A stretch of 64,000 bases of DNA, from contig CM056556.1 in NCBI GenBank assembly GCA_029721515.1, positions 16,049,598-16,113,597 on the forward strand, given 5' to 3'. Source of the stretch: Synanceia verrucosa. Taxonomy: Eukaryota; Chordata; Actinopteri; Perciformes; Synanceiidae. Below are positions 24,449 to 36,350 of the stretch, one piece after another (within the stretch, counting starts at the first letter, position 1; every line of letters starts with the position of its first letter). The notes beneath the pieces are model-generated. The model was not told the DNA's origin. It searched no databases and was given only the letters and a program-made list of their open reading frames with translations. The position numbers and the translations under genes were made by a program.

Positions 24449-27400
24449 CTATGAGTCTTTTAGCGATGAAGGGGGGTCACAGCCCAGATATGCCCCATTG
24501 GTGTAACAGTACTGCAGCAGAGCCCTGAAGCATGGATCCTGGAAAGCAATATAAATACTGAATGGGTTTCATGTATAACACACTAATATGATGTCAAGAA
24601 AAAACATGATTTATAAAAACACAGGATCACATCGTATTTACTCACCACAACAAGAACATGTGGGTTTCCAACAATTAAGAGGAGGGCTTTGGGGCGAGTG
24701 ATGGCCACATTGAAGCGTTTGGGGTTGGCCAGAAAGCCTAGTACACTCTGCAAATCGTCACTCTGTACCGATTCATTAGAGCGCACCTATATGATATGAG
24801 AGGATGAAATGGATTGAGTGATTGCCAAAATAGGAATAAACTAAGGAAATGTTATGCTCAATGTTTGTGCTTCACAGTATTTTTTTCTTAATTTGAAATG
24901 GTTGAATAACATTTGGGGGTTTTTTTCCCAGTAAAACTAAATTAAAAAATACATTATTGCAAAAAGCTACAGTGTTGCAATTTTACCATTAGTATACTTA
25001 ACATCAAAGTGCATTGACCAGTCTTAGTGAGCTTTGATAATGTTTTTAAATTAGATGCAGATTGAGCTGCTTTTTCCAAGGGTCAATACAGTAAGTCTGT
25101 CAAGAGAGGAGAACATAGCACAATACAAATGCATCATCTTACAGCAACCACAGTTGCCATCCTGGATACAAACACATAATATTCTATTTATAAGATAAAT
25201 AGGAACAGTTGTTTTGTTTTATTTATATAAATGACACGCATCACTAAATTGATTGACCACATGGTGGTGCTGCAAACACTTTGAAAATTTGCATCAGGAA
25301 TTGCTCCCACCATTCTCTATTTTGTCCCTTCACAAATTTAAACACAAATTTAGAAGGAACATACACACACAAAAAAGTGATGTATTGCTGTTCCATTTAA
25401 AAACTATGGACTTGTCATTCCTTTAAGAAACCCCATTCTCACGTACACACCTTCTAGTACCCAAATTCAGTTGTTGCCTACCGTAGACATTATGATGACC
25501 AGGAACTCTTGTCCTTGGAACTCCTCCACAGAGCCAACTTTAATGTCAAACAGGCCAACCTTACCCAGCATCACTCGGATCTTCTCACACTGGAGAGTAA
25601 CAAGAAAACAAGAACAATGAAAAAAGTAGAAGTCACTTATGCTACGTTAAGACTTGAATGTGATATGACACGAAAATAGCCATTTCCCACTTCACTACGA
25701 TGGAAAAACACAGGTGACCTCCTTACAGTGCTTTAAAGCTTTGATATGATCAAGAGTACACATTTAACAAACAAACAGCGCAGTCTTACTTGTTTCTTGT
25801 AGGGAGCAATGACACCGATGTCAGAGGCATCCACAGGGTTGCAGAGCTTCTTGGCCAGCTTGCAGCAGTAAAGCATGACCTGCACAACCTCCACTGGGTT
25901 GAACCATGATGGGTTGTTACCTTCCCTCATTTCTGTGCCCTAGGACAGAGCAAAACCCCTGGGTTTTTTGTGAGAATGGATGATCCCAGTAATGTGAATG
26001 AACCCAGCAAGTATATGATTTCTCAGACATACTAATATAAATAGGTTCCTTAATGTAGAAGCACACTCTTACAAGGCTACTTACCCTAACTCCATGAAAG
26101 AGAAGTGGGAATCCTTTTTTGGGCAGGGAATTCCACTGGCAGAGAGTCTCTACTATGGCCTTTGGTGCTTTAAAGCACAGTTCATTCCTGTAGAAGAGCT
26201 TGGAGGGCAGCACAAGCAGGGCCTCATGAGAACGGTAGTTGTAGATCAGTTTAGTCACCTGTAGTAGAAAAAGACCAGCTTCATAATCATGTTGAAAGCA
26301 TTATGTATCCAAACAATGTCAGAAACATCTACACATTATTTGTGTTAATCTTTTTATAGTGGTAAATAAGTGGTCAGAAATTGCACCAAAACACATAAAA
26401 GATAAGGAAAACAAGCAATATGTCATCAGCAGTGTTGTACTAGTTACAGTTACTTGATTCAAAAAGTAACTTAAATGCTTTGTTGATTACTTACACCAAA
26501 AACAAATAATTGTTACTGTTAAAAGTAACATTTCAGTTACTCTTTCTTAGAAGAACATTCTGTAATGCTCCATGTATGCCCTTATAGCTTCATTTCAGTG
26601 CTGTATGGAAAATAATACACTGTTGAGACAACTGTTTTTATTCATTTGCATTCACATCACTCAACTCTGCTAAACATTATGGTCGTTACAAACCCAAACC
26701 TGACTTGAGGCATGTTGCTTCTGTAAGGTGACCAGATTTCTGAAATGAAATCCAGGACATTTCCAGCTCGGAAACAATAAAGAATTATTAGGGTATCAAC
26801 CGGCTACCGTAGAAACTGTTGTTCTAGTCTGCGTGCAACATGCCTCTACCCAGATACCATACTAAGTGTTGTCCACCCACAACATGTTCACTTGCGCTTC
26901 CTACCCGGCTACCTTAACAACCGTTGTTCTAGTCAAAACATAATTTTTCCCCTCAATTATAAAATCTGGATATTTTTAGCGACAGCTTTAACCAGGGACT
27001 GGTCATCCACAACGGGAACTGTCCCCGGAAATCATTTAGTAAGTAAGGGATGAACACACCATATGGTAACGGTAACTGCGTTTAGTTATTTAAAATGTAA
27101 TGCATTAGAGTATTAGTTACTGCAAAAGTAACGGTGTAACGCATTACTGCCATCTAACAGAACATCTGTATGGCATGTCAGACATTTTTATTATGTTCAT
27201 TAAAGTCAATGTGAAACTGGCTTCCAAAGAAACACATTTGTTTTTCTAAACCACAACAGATTTTGCACTAACCAGCTTAGGATTGTATCCCCAGTCATGC
27301 CTGGAGTACAGTGGGTTGGCCATCAGCCTCTCCAACAACGACACTCCCAGACCAAAGGCAGCGGCTATTTTGGACTTCACTATTGGACCCAATTGACATG

Positions 27401-30400
27401 GGTCTCCGGCCAACACTATCTAAGCAGGCGAGGAAAAAAGAACTTATTATTAATCAGTACAGCTTAAGTGGGATTTCAATAATCAAAGGGTTTTTTTTTT
27501 TTGTTTCATTAGATATTCCGAAAAAAAGAAATTCACTTTTTAGAAAAGAACTGTTAAAAAAAAAAAAATCTGTGAATAGCCCAGCACAGAATTTAAATCT
27601 GAAGGAAGAAATTGATTTAACTGTACTATAATTAGGGCCCGATATGGACTTTTTGTGGTCGATGCTGATATTGATATTTAGCAGGACAAAAAAAAAAACA
27701 AAAACTGATAACAATTAATCAGTCGATAATATTTTAGAAACTTTTTTTCAGCCCTTTTATCACTTGCAACAACGATATAAACTGAAGGCATAATACTGAA
27801 CTTTTTCTACAACTTTAATTTCACAACTTTCAAGAACAAAGAAGTGCAGTAATTCTCAGAAATAAAATAATCATGTAAACATAAAATGCATTATGAATTC
27901 ATTCTCTGATCTCAGCAGCCCTCTGAGGGCCTTAAACGTTAAATCACATTTTCTCCGCTCCATCATTCTTTACCATCTTTTTTTGGTTTTGAATATAATG
28001 GTCGCACAAAAAACCTTACAGCAACATAAATTAATCCTAAACACTAACAGTGAGCAGTCACTATGTTGTCGTTGCTCAAATAACGAGTGACATGATCCCA
28101 GTGAAAGAACTGCGGCACAGACTGCTACAGTTGGGCGCTGTGGACTGATTAGTGGGTAAAAAGTGCTGATTAATGCCCAAACTGTTTTATGAAAATAATC
28201 AGCAAAATTCTGGCTGATACTGCTAATTTTGAAAAGGGCTATAATCGGCCAATTAACTCAGCCGTCCGATTAATCGGTCAGGCCCTAATTACAATATCTG
28301 AGGGTGAGAACATAAATTTGACTGTTACATCTCACCAATAACTGAAGTAAATAACATAATCTGTTCTGCTGGATCCACACTACAAATGTGGTTGGTACAA
28401 ATTACATCTAATTATGACATGCCTGCATACAGAACAGAATTAAAGTAGTCAACGCATGTACGTTTGTGCTGACCTGTCCATCTGTTTCTGATACAAAACT
28501 CATGGGGATCAGGGACAGTGGTTCTGTGGCTTGGCCGGCTTCATCCAGAAACACATGGGTAAAATGTCCCACTCTGAGGAAATGCAAATCCACTATCAGT
28601 GAACTGAGAAATTCGTAGAAAGAGGCAAATGTGCTCATTGAAACCCAGGCCTTACTGTAGTCCTATATTGTGGAATATGCCAGCGCTGGAGCAGGTGCTG
28701 ACCACAATCCTGTGAAAAGACGCATGACGGATGTCCTCTCCTGCCCTTGAGTACAGTTTCAGCACTTCTGGGATAGACTAAGAAGAGAAAAAAAAAGTAA
28801 AAAAAATTATTAATTTGAAATGATAAAGTGACATACACTATATTGCCAAAAGTATTCACTCACCCATCCAAATGATCAGAATCAGGTGTTCCAATCACTT
28901 CCATGGCCACAGTTGTATAAAATCAAGCACCTAGGCATGCAGACTGCTTTTACAAAAATTTGTGAGAGAATGGGTCGCTCTCAGGAGCTCAGTGAATTCC
29001 AGTGTGGAACTGTGATAGGATGCCACCTGTGCAACAAATCCAGTCGTGAAATTTCCTCACTCCTAAATATTCCACAGTCAACTGTTAGCAGTATTATAAG
29101 AATGTGGAAGTGTTTGGGAACGACAGCAACTTAACCACAAAGTGCTCCTGCTCCTGACGGAGCAGGGTCAGCGGATGCTGAGGCGCATAGTGCGAAGAGG
29201 TTGCCAACTTTCTACAGAGCCAATCGCTACAGACCTCCAAACTTCATGTGACCTTCAGATTAGCTCAAGAACAGTGCACAGAGAGCTTCATGGAATGGGG
29301 TTCCATGGCCGAGCAGCTGCATCCAAGCCATACATCACCAAGTGCAATGCAAAGTGTCGGATGCAGTGGTGTAAAGAACACCACCACTGGACTCTAGAGC
29401 AGTGGAGACACGTTCTTTGGAATGACGAATCGCGCTTCTCCATCTGGCAATCTGATGGACAAGTCTGGGTTTGGCGGTTGCCAGGAGAACGATACTTGTC
29501 CGACTGCACTGTGCCAAGTGTAAAGTTTGGTGGAGGGGGGGGATTATGGTGTGGGGTTGTTTTTCAGGAGCTGGGCTTGGCCCCTTAGTTCCAGTGAAAG
29601 GAACTCTGAATGCTTCAGCATACCAAGACCTTTTGGACAATTCCATGCTCGCAACTTTGTGGGAACAGTTTGGAGCTGGCTCCTTCCTCTTCCAACATGA
29701 CTGTGCACCAGTGCACAAAGCAAGGTCCATAAAGACATGGATGACAGAGTCTGGTGTGGATGAACTTGACTGGCCTGCACAGAGTCCTGACCTCAACCTG
29801 ATAGAACACCTTTGGGATGAATTAGAGCGGAGACTGAGAGCCAGGCCTTCTTGTCCAACATCAGTGCGTGACCTCACAAATTCACTTCTGGAAGAATGGT
29901 CAAAAATTCCCATAAACACACTCCTAAACCTTGTGGACAGCCTTTCCAGAAGAGCTGAAGCTGTTATAGCTGCAAAGGGTGGACCGACGTCATATTGAAC
30001 CCTATGGATTAGGAATGGGATGTCACTTAAGTTCATATGCGAGTCAAGGCAGGTGAGTGAATACTTTTGGCAATATAGTGTACTTAAGGCAGATGCAGAT
30101 GCATGTTATTACAAATCTATTTATAATTTAAAAGGATTACTGACAACTGTACCAAACTTGCGGCGAAATGCCATCTGTACAAACCTTACTATTCACAGGA
30201 GTATGCATACTTTCCCTTTGATCTCACACACACTATATATTAGGGGTATGCTGGCAAAAAAACAGTGCTGTGAATTTCTTTTCATTGATGCTGTCAACTA
30301 AGCACCTCTTCCTGCCGACAGGATGCGTTGACACGGGCTAAACTTGCAGCATGCAGAAAACCACTGTCATGTAGGCGAACGCAGATGAGGTCAGCAGCGC

Positions 30401-33400
30401 TGTTGGAAGGAGTACATACGAGTACCCGACTGCTGGGCAGAAAGTGGTAAACCTGTAGGTGGAAAGAAGGGACAAACAAAGGATGGGAGAAGGCTTGACA
30501 GGCCTAAGAACCAATAATGACATATTGCTCTTTCCTGTTAGGAGTTGCTGAGAAGATTTCCATTTCCCAGTGTCGATTGTTTTCAATTATAGTTGTTCAC
30601 ACAGTACAACGTGAGACCTACATTTTTTGGTTTATCACTGTGGACAGTATTTGAAAAAGTAAATAAATAAACAAATTACACACAGCATCTTCTATACAGT
30701 TTGCACAACTATACCTGTAGTATGGCCTCTATGAGGGTGATGGTCTTTCCTGTGCCTGGAGGTCCAAACAGCACATAAGGAAGGGGCCGACACTCCCCTG
30801 CCAGGATCCTCTTCACTGCCTCTCTCTGAGGGGGGTTCAGGTCCGGGTTGAAGAAGTGCCCTCTGCTGGGTATGGGTTTGGATGGCAGCCTTCCATCTAG
30901 AAAGAAATTAAGTCATTGATGTTATAATACAATCTGATTAACAACAGACAAAACTGGCACCGAATCAAAACTTGAACATGAGTACCTTTTGTCTGTGTGG
31001 CCTTTGACTTCATGTTGATGGAAATGCTTGAAACCTTCCCATTTTCCACAGCTGGAGGCTGGGGTTCAAAAACAATTACACTTAATCAAAACTCAAATTG
31101 AAGACGTGAATGCCTTTCAATTGTTCTGTCATTCACCTGCGTTGTTTTGCTTTGGTCCGTCTCATCCACCCACTTCCCAGTCCACTGGGAGGCCTGAACA
31201 GTCACTCTATCGGGGAAGAGAACTGCAGAACAATTTTATAAGGACCAGAACACTTTTAAAATTTACAATCATGAAATCCTGCGTGAAGCTCTCCTGTAAA
31301 CTTGTAAATTGACAAATTCTGACTTTGTGTGTTAAACTCTGAAGCTATCAAACATATGAATATATGTATTTGAGCCAGCACACACAGCTGGAAAAGTAAA
31401 ATGTGATGTGGAGCAATTACTCTCTTCTCTTTCCTTCACTGTGGTACAAACAGCGCTCTCTGGAGGCAAGTTAATGGAGGCATGTGTGTGACACTTGCTT
31501 CTAAAAACTACTGTAATATACCTTCCAGAGTACTGCATATTGCATTTGATTGTATGGACAGTTGACTTACTCTGCCCAAACTGTTTTGTCTGTTCAAGTG
31601 CATTGTGACACCGCCTCATGGTCAATCTGGTAATGGAAACAGTCAAAATACTTGTTACAACTATGACACATTAATTCTGATTGAAATATGAATGTGTTTT
31701 CTTTCTCACCTGTTATAAGTGAATTCAACATCAAGTGGCTCTCCATGGTAGTTGCACTGAAACTCTGAGTTCACTTTTAAACTCACATCTTCATCATTGA
31801 TCTGGGATTCAAAACAGAGCATGAGATGAAATCCATGGTGTGTTTTTTTGAGTTGGCAGAACATTTAAAACAAAAAAACAATTCAGAGTATCAAATATCT
31901 CAGTACCTCCATGATATAACCAACGTACTCCATTACCACTCCAGCACTCTGTGGTTTCTTCAGTACTATTCTGTCACCTGCAACAAACTAGTCAAAACCC
32001 TTCTTGTTTTGCGCAACATAGATCATCTTTGCAATAATTCACTAATGATGAAGAAAGACACATAAGGCCTCCTCACCAATATTGAGACAGGGTCTTCCTT
32101 CAGCCAAGCCAAGGACCTCTAGGTGCAGGTAGACTGGTCCTTTCCTGAGCAGCGCCCCAGTGATTGTGAATTCTCTCATTTCCTTCTCTGCATGCAGCTC
32201 TTCCAGCCAGAGAAGGGCTGAGAAACGCAAATGCATGTTGGATGGTGACAGCACCTGAGCAGACAGGCACAGCAGGAGATGTGCTATTTCAGTTGATCCC
32301 TGAAGACAAATTGTATTTTTTTTCTGTGCCTCACCACATATAACAAGATACAGAATAGCAACCATTGGAGCCAATTTTATGGGCTTTTGATATTATACAA
32401 CACCCTGCATGTGAAAATAAAGAGACCTAAGTTGATTCAGAAAGCATGCATTCATAAAGTTAAATATATTGGTAGCCTTTGTTATCTAAAGTGCTTGAAT
32501 ACGCCATTAATCAAGACATTTATTGTGGAGGTTAGCCCAAATCCAACTCTTACCTTATTCTACATGACCAGCATCATGGATGTGCTTACCTCTCCGAGGC
32601 AGGGCTGAACTACTAGCACATCGCTTTGTGCCTCCACACAGTCTCTAAGAGCCTGAGGCAATGGGAAGTTGGGCAGGAAGTTTGGTAGCCGTCGCTTGGT
32701 AAGCCTACAGGTGGAAAAGTCAATCTCAATCAAGAGGTCACATATATAAGTTTCATTTTTCAAGAAGCTCCCTGCATGCAAAAACTACAAATATTCATTA
32801 AGATATTCCTACTATTAAGTGAATATATATTACCACAACAATGTACACAGAGAAAGTGTCATATATCAGAGAAGCTGTCAGAGAGGTGGGCATTTCCACA
32901 GCCACCAATGGAATCAGTTGTGTTGATACCTCGGTGTGTCTTTTGGAGCAGAGACCGTGATAACGTGAGAAGGCACTTCTGAGTCCTGACGTGAGTCTCT
33001 GGGACTGTAGGGTGTTGAGGGCTGCAGCAGGTTCTCCTCTTGACTACTCACTGAGACCTCCAGGCGCCTCCCAATGGTGAAAGAGGAGAAGTGCAGCAAC
33101 AGCAGCTCTGCACATCTTCCCAGGCTCCTGGACAATTTCCCACATGGAAGTTAGACACAGAGATGGAACTTTTATTGTATATAACAAGACATCATGCCTA
33201 AACATAAGTGAAATAAAAGAAAAAAAAAAAAACTTTGATTCTACATTCATATTTCTATCCATTGCTGCTTCAAATGTATTAATACAAGTGCCAAATTTAG
33301 AGTGTAAAAAATAACTTACTTTCCTTGGCAGGCTACTACGATTGAAAGCCTCTGTCCTGGTGGAATGTCCATATCTCTCTCTTCTCTGCTTCCATCAGGG

Positions 33401-35714
33401 GAATGGATAGTTTCATTCAGCATCTCACTGTTTTCTTTGTCTACCTCTTTTGCATCACTGACTTGTTTTTCTGAAGACTCAGAGCAGTTTTCAGACTCAG
33501 AGTCAGGCAGTTGTTTCTGTCTCAGAAGTGGTGAGTCTTTCACAGAAACTACAGTGAACTGTTTCTCTGAGTCCCAGCCAGCAAAGTCACAGCACTTCAG
33601 GCTGTGGGTCTCAGAACCTTTATTTCTGTTATGACAGAAGGATCAAGATTATACATTACAGTGAGTAGAAATGTTTTAAGTAAGGTTCAAAAGAAAAGAA
33701 AAGGTTCTATTTATTTTACAGATGTTTGCAACCAGTGTGTTAATTTAGTTTTACTCTGAATTTTACTCGTTTGTTCACTCACTGTATCCAGAGGACCAGG
33801 TTTCGCTTCTCCCCAATCATCAGATCCACAAACTTGCCATAATCTGTTACTTCCAGGCCCCCTTTGTTTTCCAAAATGCTCTGGAGTTCAGCCTCTGGGA
33901 GGTGTGTAGAAGAAAGATTCCCACTGCAACAATTACAAAACAAATGCACTTAAAAATACTTATCTTTATCACCCACATAAAAATACTAGACATCATCATG
34001 GGCTCTGTGAAGTTGTGATCGGCATCTCTTCATTTGATTTTTGAAAACTAATCATAGTGGCCCTGTAAGGCAGTAAAACCAATACCTCTGTTGGCAGGGT
34101 GCCATGCACAGGGCTCTCCAACAGTACAAGGACTGACTGCTCTCCACTATCACTAGGTTGACAAGGTGCCCTGGCAGAGGCTGGTAGAGGTCAGGCAGCA
34201 GCAGAGAGTCTAGGCTGAAGAAAACACTGTCCTCCACCACTCCATTTTTACCATACATGCTGGTCACATGCACCTGGATACCATGGATCATTCGTAGGAG
34301 CAAGAGGAATGAAGGCACTCGTTAGATTTAGAACACAACAAGGTCTTAACATCACTTGTGTAAGACAGATATGAAAAAAATTGAAGCATTAAGCAACACT
34401 TAATAAGATTTAAGTGCAATGCCATTTACAAATACAAGTGCTAAAATGAAGTACCTAATGGGTATAGCCAAAAAAAAAAAAAAAACCCAAACAAACTTTG
34501 ATGCATGCAATTACCTGATCGAGGCGGCGGTAGCGCAAAGGGACCACTGAACGAGCTTGGGTGGTCCACTCGGTAGGATTGATAGAATATTTTGCTTGAA
34601 CCCAGTCTCCTTTCATTGGCTCATAACCTGACAAAAGGGAGCCAAGTGCTAATGAATCCTGGTGCAGTGATGACTTGTCTAATCTACACTCAGTCTGAGA
34701 GCTAACCTAACATTAACTGTCAAAATAACGCTGTAATTTCTGTTAAAAATGCTGGACACCTCCAGGAGTAGCAGACCACTGTGTGTGCATGCAACAGAGG
34801 AGAGGCTCACAGTTTCAGTGTGTAAAGTACAGTGAGTATTGTTGTTACCTTCCAATAGACTGCAGCGTGGGAAGTATGTAGTCTGGTTTATGTAGCCGCC
34901 ATCTCCATCAAATGATGTGACCATGCCGATGAGAGGTCGCAGCTGCATAGTGTCATCTTCCAGGGAGGTTCTTCCTCCATCTTCCCAAGCATCTGCACTC
35001 TTCTCCACCTAAATGACAGGATTACAATGCCAGTTGCATTGGCCCATTTTTTCTGGATGTTTCATTATAACTAAAAGGAACAAGAACAGCAAGTGTAGGT
35101 TGAATTCACACATATGCCTCTCAGTCTGCACCAACTCTTAGTAGCTGAACAAGACAAGTAAAGAATCTGACATCTGATGAAGATGAGAGTATTTGTCTGA
35201 AATAGTTATGTAATGTAATAGTTCACCAAACCCCCACCCCCAAAAAAACTTCACTGACACAAGGTAAATATAACGTTATGTTGGACAGGATTCTCACCCT
35301 TAAAGCTTTCCATCCACCTTGGGCACTCTCTCTTACTGCTATGCAGTTCACCAGGTCCCCTTCTGTCAGTCGTATCCCTCCCAACACCTCGCCACTGGTG
35401 AAGTAGATTGAATCGTCTATCATGCCATAGTCGAGGCACAACTGAGTTACCACACTACCCCGCAGGTGGCGAATGTCCTCCATGCCTGGCAAGCAAAATA
35501 AATGAGCTCAAAAAAAGGTATGGCATCAAATGTGTCAGTTTATTACTATTGTAGAAAGATTAAACTAAGTGGACTTTACTTAGCTACAATTTGGATGAAT
35601 GCTGCATTCAATATTACCTGGTGTGTCGGACAAAACGCCTTCTCCATCCACCACTACAGTCCTCCACAATGGAGAAACTAGCTTAGACAGCAAACACCGC
35701 ACGGCAGCAAGCAT
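24449..35714 (-). CDS. mov10l1: Mov10l1, piRNA-pathway RNA helicase
   Basis: Twenty-five minus-strand exons join in phase to 1140 aa: 35714-35618, 35485-35298, 35008-34849, 34627-34515, 34273-34086, 33923-33783, 33625-33320, 33127-32930, 32704-32590, 32254-32077, 31977-31907, 31801-31710, 31626-31571, 31222-31137, 31058-30986, 30896-30715, 30452-30306, 28777-28656, 28573-28474, 27419-27273, 26258-26085, 25939-25790, 25589-25482, 24786-24646, 24538-24449. The C-terminal third is a superfamily 1 Upf1-like helicase: Walker A GPPGTGKT (732-739), TPSNSAAD, DEAG (848-851), GDPCQLGP, NYRSHEALL, EEFQGQE and NVAITRPK. The N-terminal half has three similar G-x-V-T...YF modules (about 42-61, 122-141, 187-205). 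LTKRRLPNFLPNFPLP and FTYNR also match MOV10L1 rather than MOV10. In mouse the protein binds piRNA precursors and Piwi proteins in germ cells and is needed to silence transposons. No key helicase residue appears missing. Confidence 0.95.
26430..27156. mobile_element. Non-autonomous DNA transposon-like repeat in mov10l1 intron 20
   Basis: The left end CAGTGTTGTACTAGTTACAG and the right end GTAACGGTGTAACGCATTACTGCC carry the AGTTACTTT / GTAACGCATTACTGCC pattern that marks a very common fish MITE (ends of the CAGTG(T/A)TGG type). The interior encodes no protein. Target duplications were not resolved, so the exact borders are approximate. Confidence 0.55.
27633..28287. mobile_element. hAT-type MITE in mov10l1 intron 19
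   Basis: The element starts TAGGGCCCGATATGG and ends CCGATTAATCGGTCAGGCCCTA, so the termini TAGGGCC / GGCCCTA are inverted. The flanking 8-mers ACTATAAT and ATTACAAT match at 6 of 8 positions, fitting an old hAT target duplication. The motif around CGATTAATCGG is known from abundant fish repeats. It has no coding capacity. Confidence 0.7.
28836..30080 (+). mobile_element. Tc1-like transposon, inactive, in mov10l1 intron 17
   Basis: Perfect 29-bp terminal inverted repeats (starting CACTATATTGCCAAAAG) flank 1245 bp, and a TA dinucleotide lies on each side, as expected for Tc1/mariner insertion. The element sits antisense to mov10l1 between exons 17 and 18. It contains one damaged transposase gene. 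No other complete copy is in the window. Confidence 0.95.
28970..29997 (+). pseudogene. Tc1-like transposase, frameshifted and interrupted
   Basis: The start MGRSQELSEFQ and an N-terminal helix-turn-helix (SSREISSLLNIPQSTVSSII) are followed by a TAA stop and frame loss near 29130. The second segment carries the catalytic core from RGCQLSTEPIATDL to WNDESRFSIW, with the first catalytic Asp. A frame change in an eight-G run near 29537 separates the third segment, with the second Asp in FQHDCAPVH and the third acidic residue as Glu in DLNLIEHLWDE, consistent with the DDE signature. The last segment ends AAKGGPTSY. At least two disruptions mean that no active transposase is expected. Confidence 0.93.
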
Positions 35715-36123
35715 ATCTGCAATATGGCAGCTAGCTTTTGTAACGAGTTAGCCTGACTAAGAGAAAAGAATGGAGCGTTTTTAGCATCGCAAGCATTCTG
35801 ACAGCAAATACTTTTAAAAAGACTTGTACATTTAATTTTGAAAACTAAATTGCTATGCTGGCCAACATGTCTGAAACCGAACTGAAAATACGTCTTTAAA
35901 AAGTTATACATTCAAATAACCAAGGTCGCCAAGTAACTTGACACTAGCTAACGTTAGAGGTTGCTAAAGTCAGCGAGAAGGAAATGTTATTTTACTTACT
36001 TTACATAGTAAAGCTAATATTGGTTGGCTTTCTAAAAGTTACCCTGGCTATAGCTGAAAGGGGCGAAGTATAAGTGAGGTTACTTTAAATTCCCTTCATA
36101 CACACTAGCTAAAGTAGCATGAA

Positions 36124-36143
36124 CGTGACAGTTCACGTGTCAC
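36124..36143. promoter_or_regulatory. E-box in an imperfect palindrome upstream of mov10l1
   Basis: CACGTG (36134-36139) lies within the palindrome-rich ACGTGACAGTTCACGTGTCAC about 410 bp upstream of the mov10l1 start codon. E-boxes can bind bHLH factors. Whether it is used is unknown. Confidence 0.3.
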
Positions 36144-36216
36144 AGTTTCAGATTTCGCTACACAGGTATGCGTACGTGCGCGTCACCGCCGAGTAAAGGC
36201 GCAAACAGAGGTAGGC

Positions 36217-36350
36217 TTTGAGAAATTCTTCTTCTTCTTTCCCTCTTTCTTTGTTTTTTTTAATGGCAAGTGGCACAGTGACGTTAAAAGATGCATTACA
36301 TGATGGATACCATACCGCCACCCACTATGCTAGAGTGTGGGCCAGATTTG
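36217..36350. repeat. Interspersed repeat fragment
   Basis: A TTCTTCTTCTT tract followed by TTTAATGGCAAGTGGCA and ACCGCCACCCACTATGCTAGAGTGTGG resembles a fragment found at many fish loci (the ACCGCCACCTACTGG... type). The family cannot be named with confidence. Confidence 0.4.

Noticed and set aside
29335..30036. Open frame of 233 codons on the minus strand
   Set aside because: It is the antisense of the Tc1 transposase segments and has no family features.
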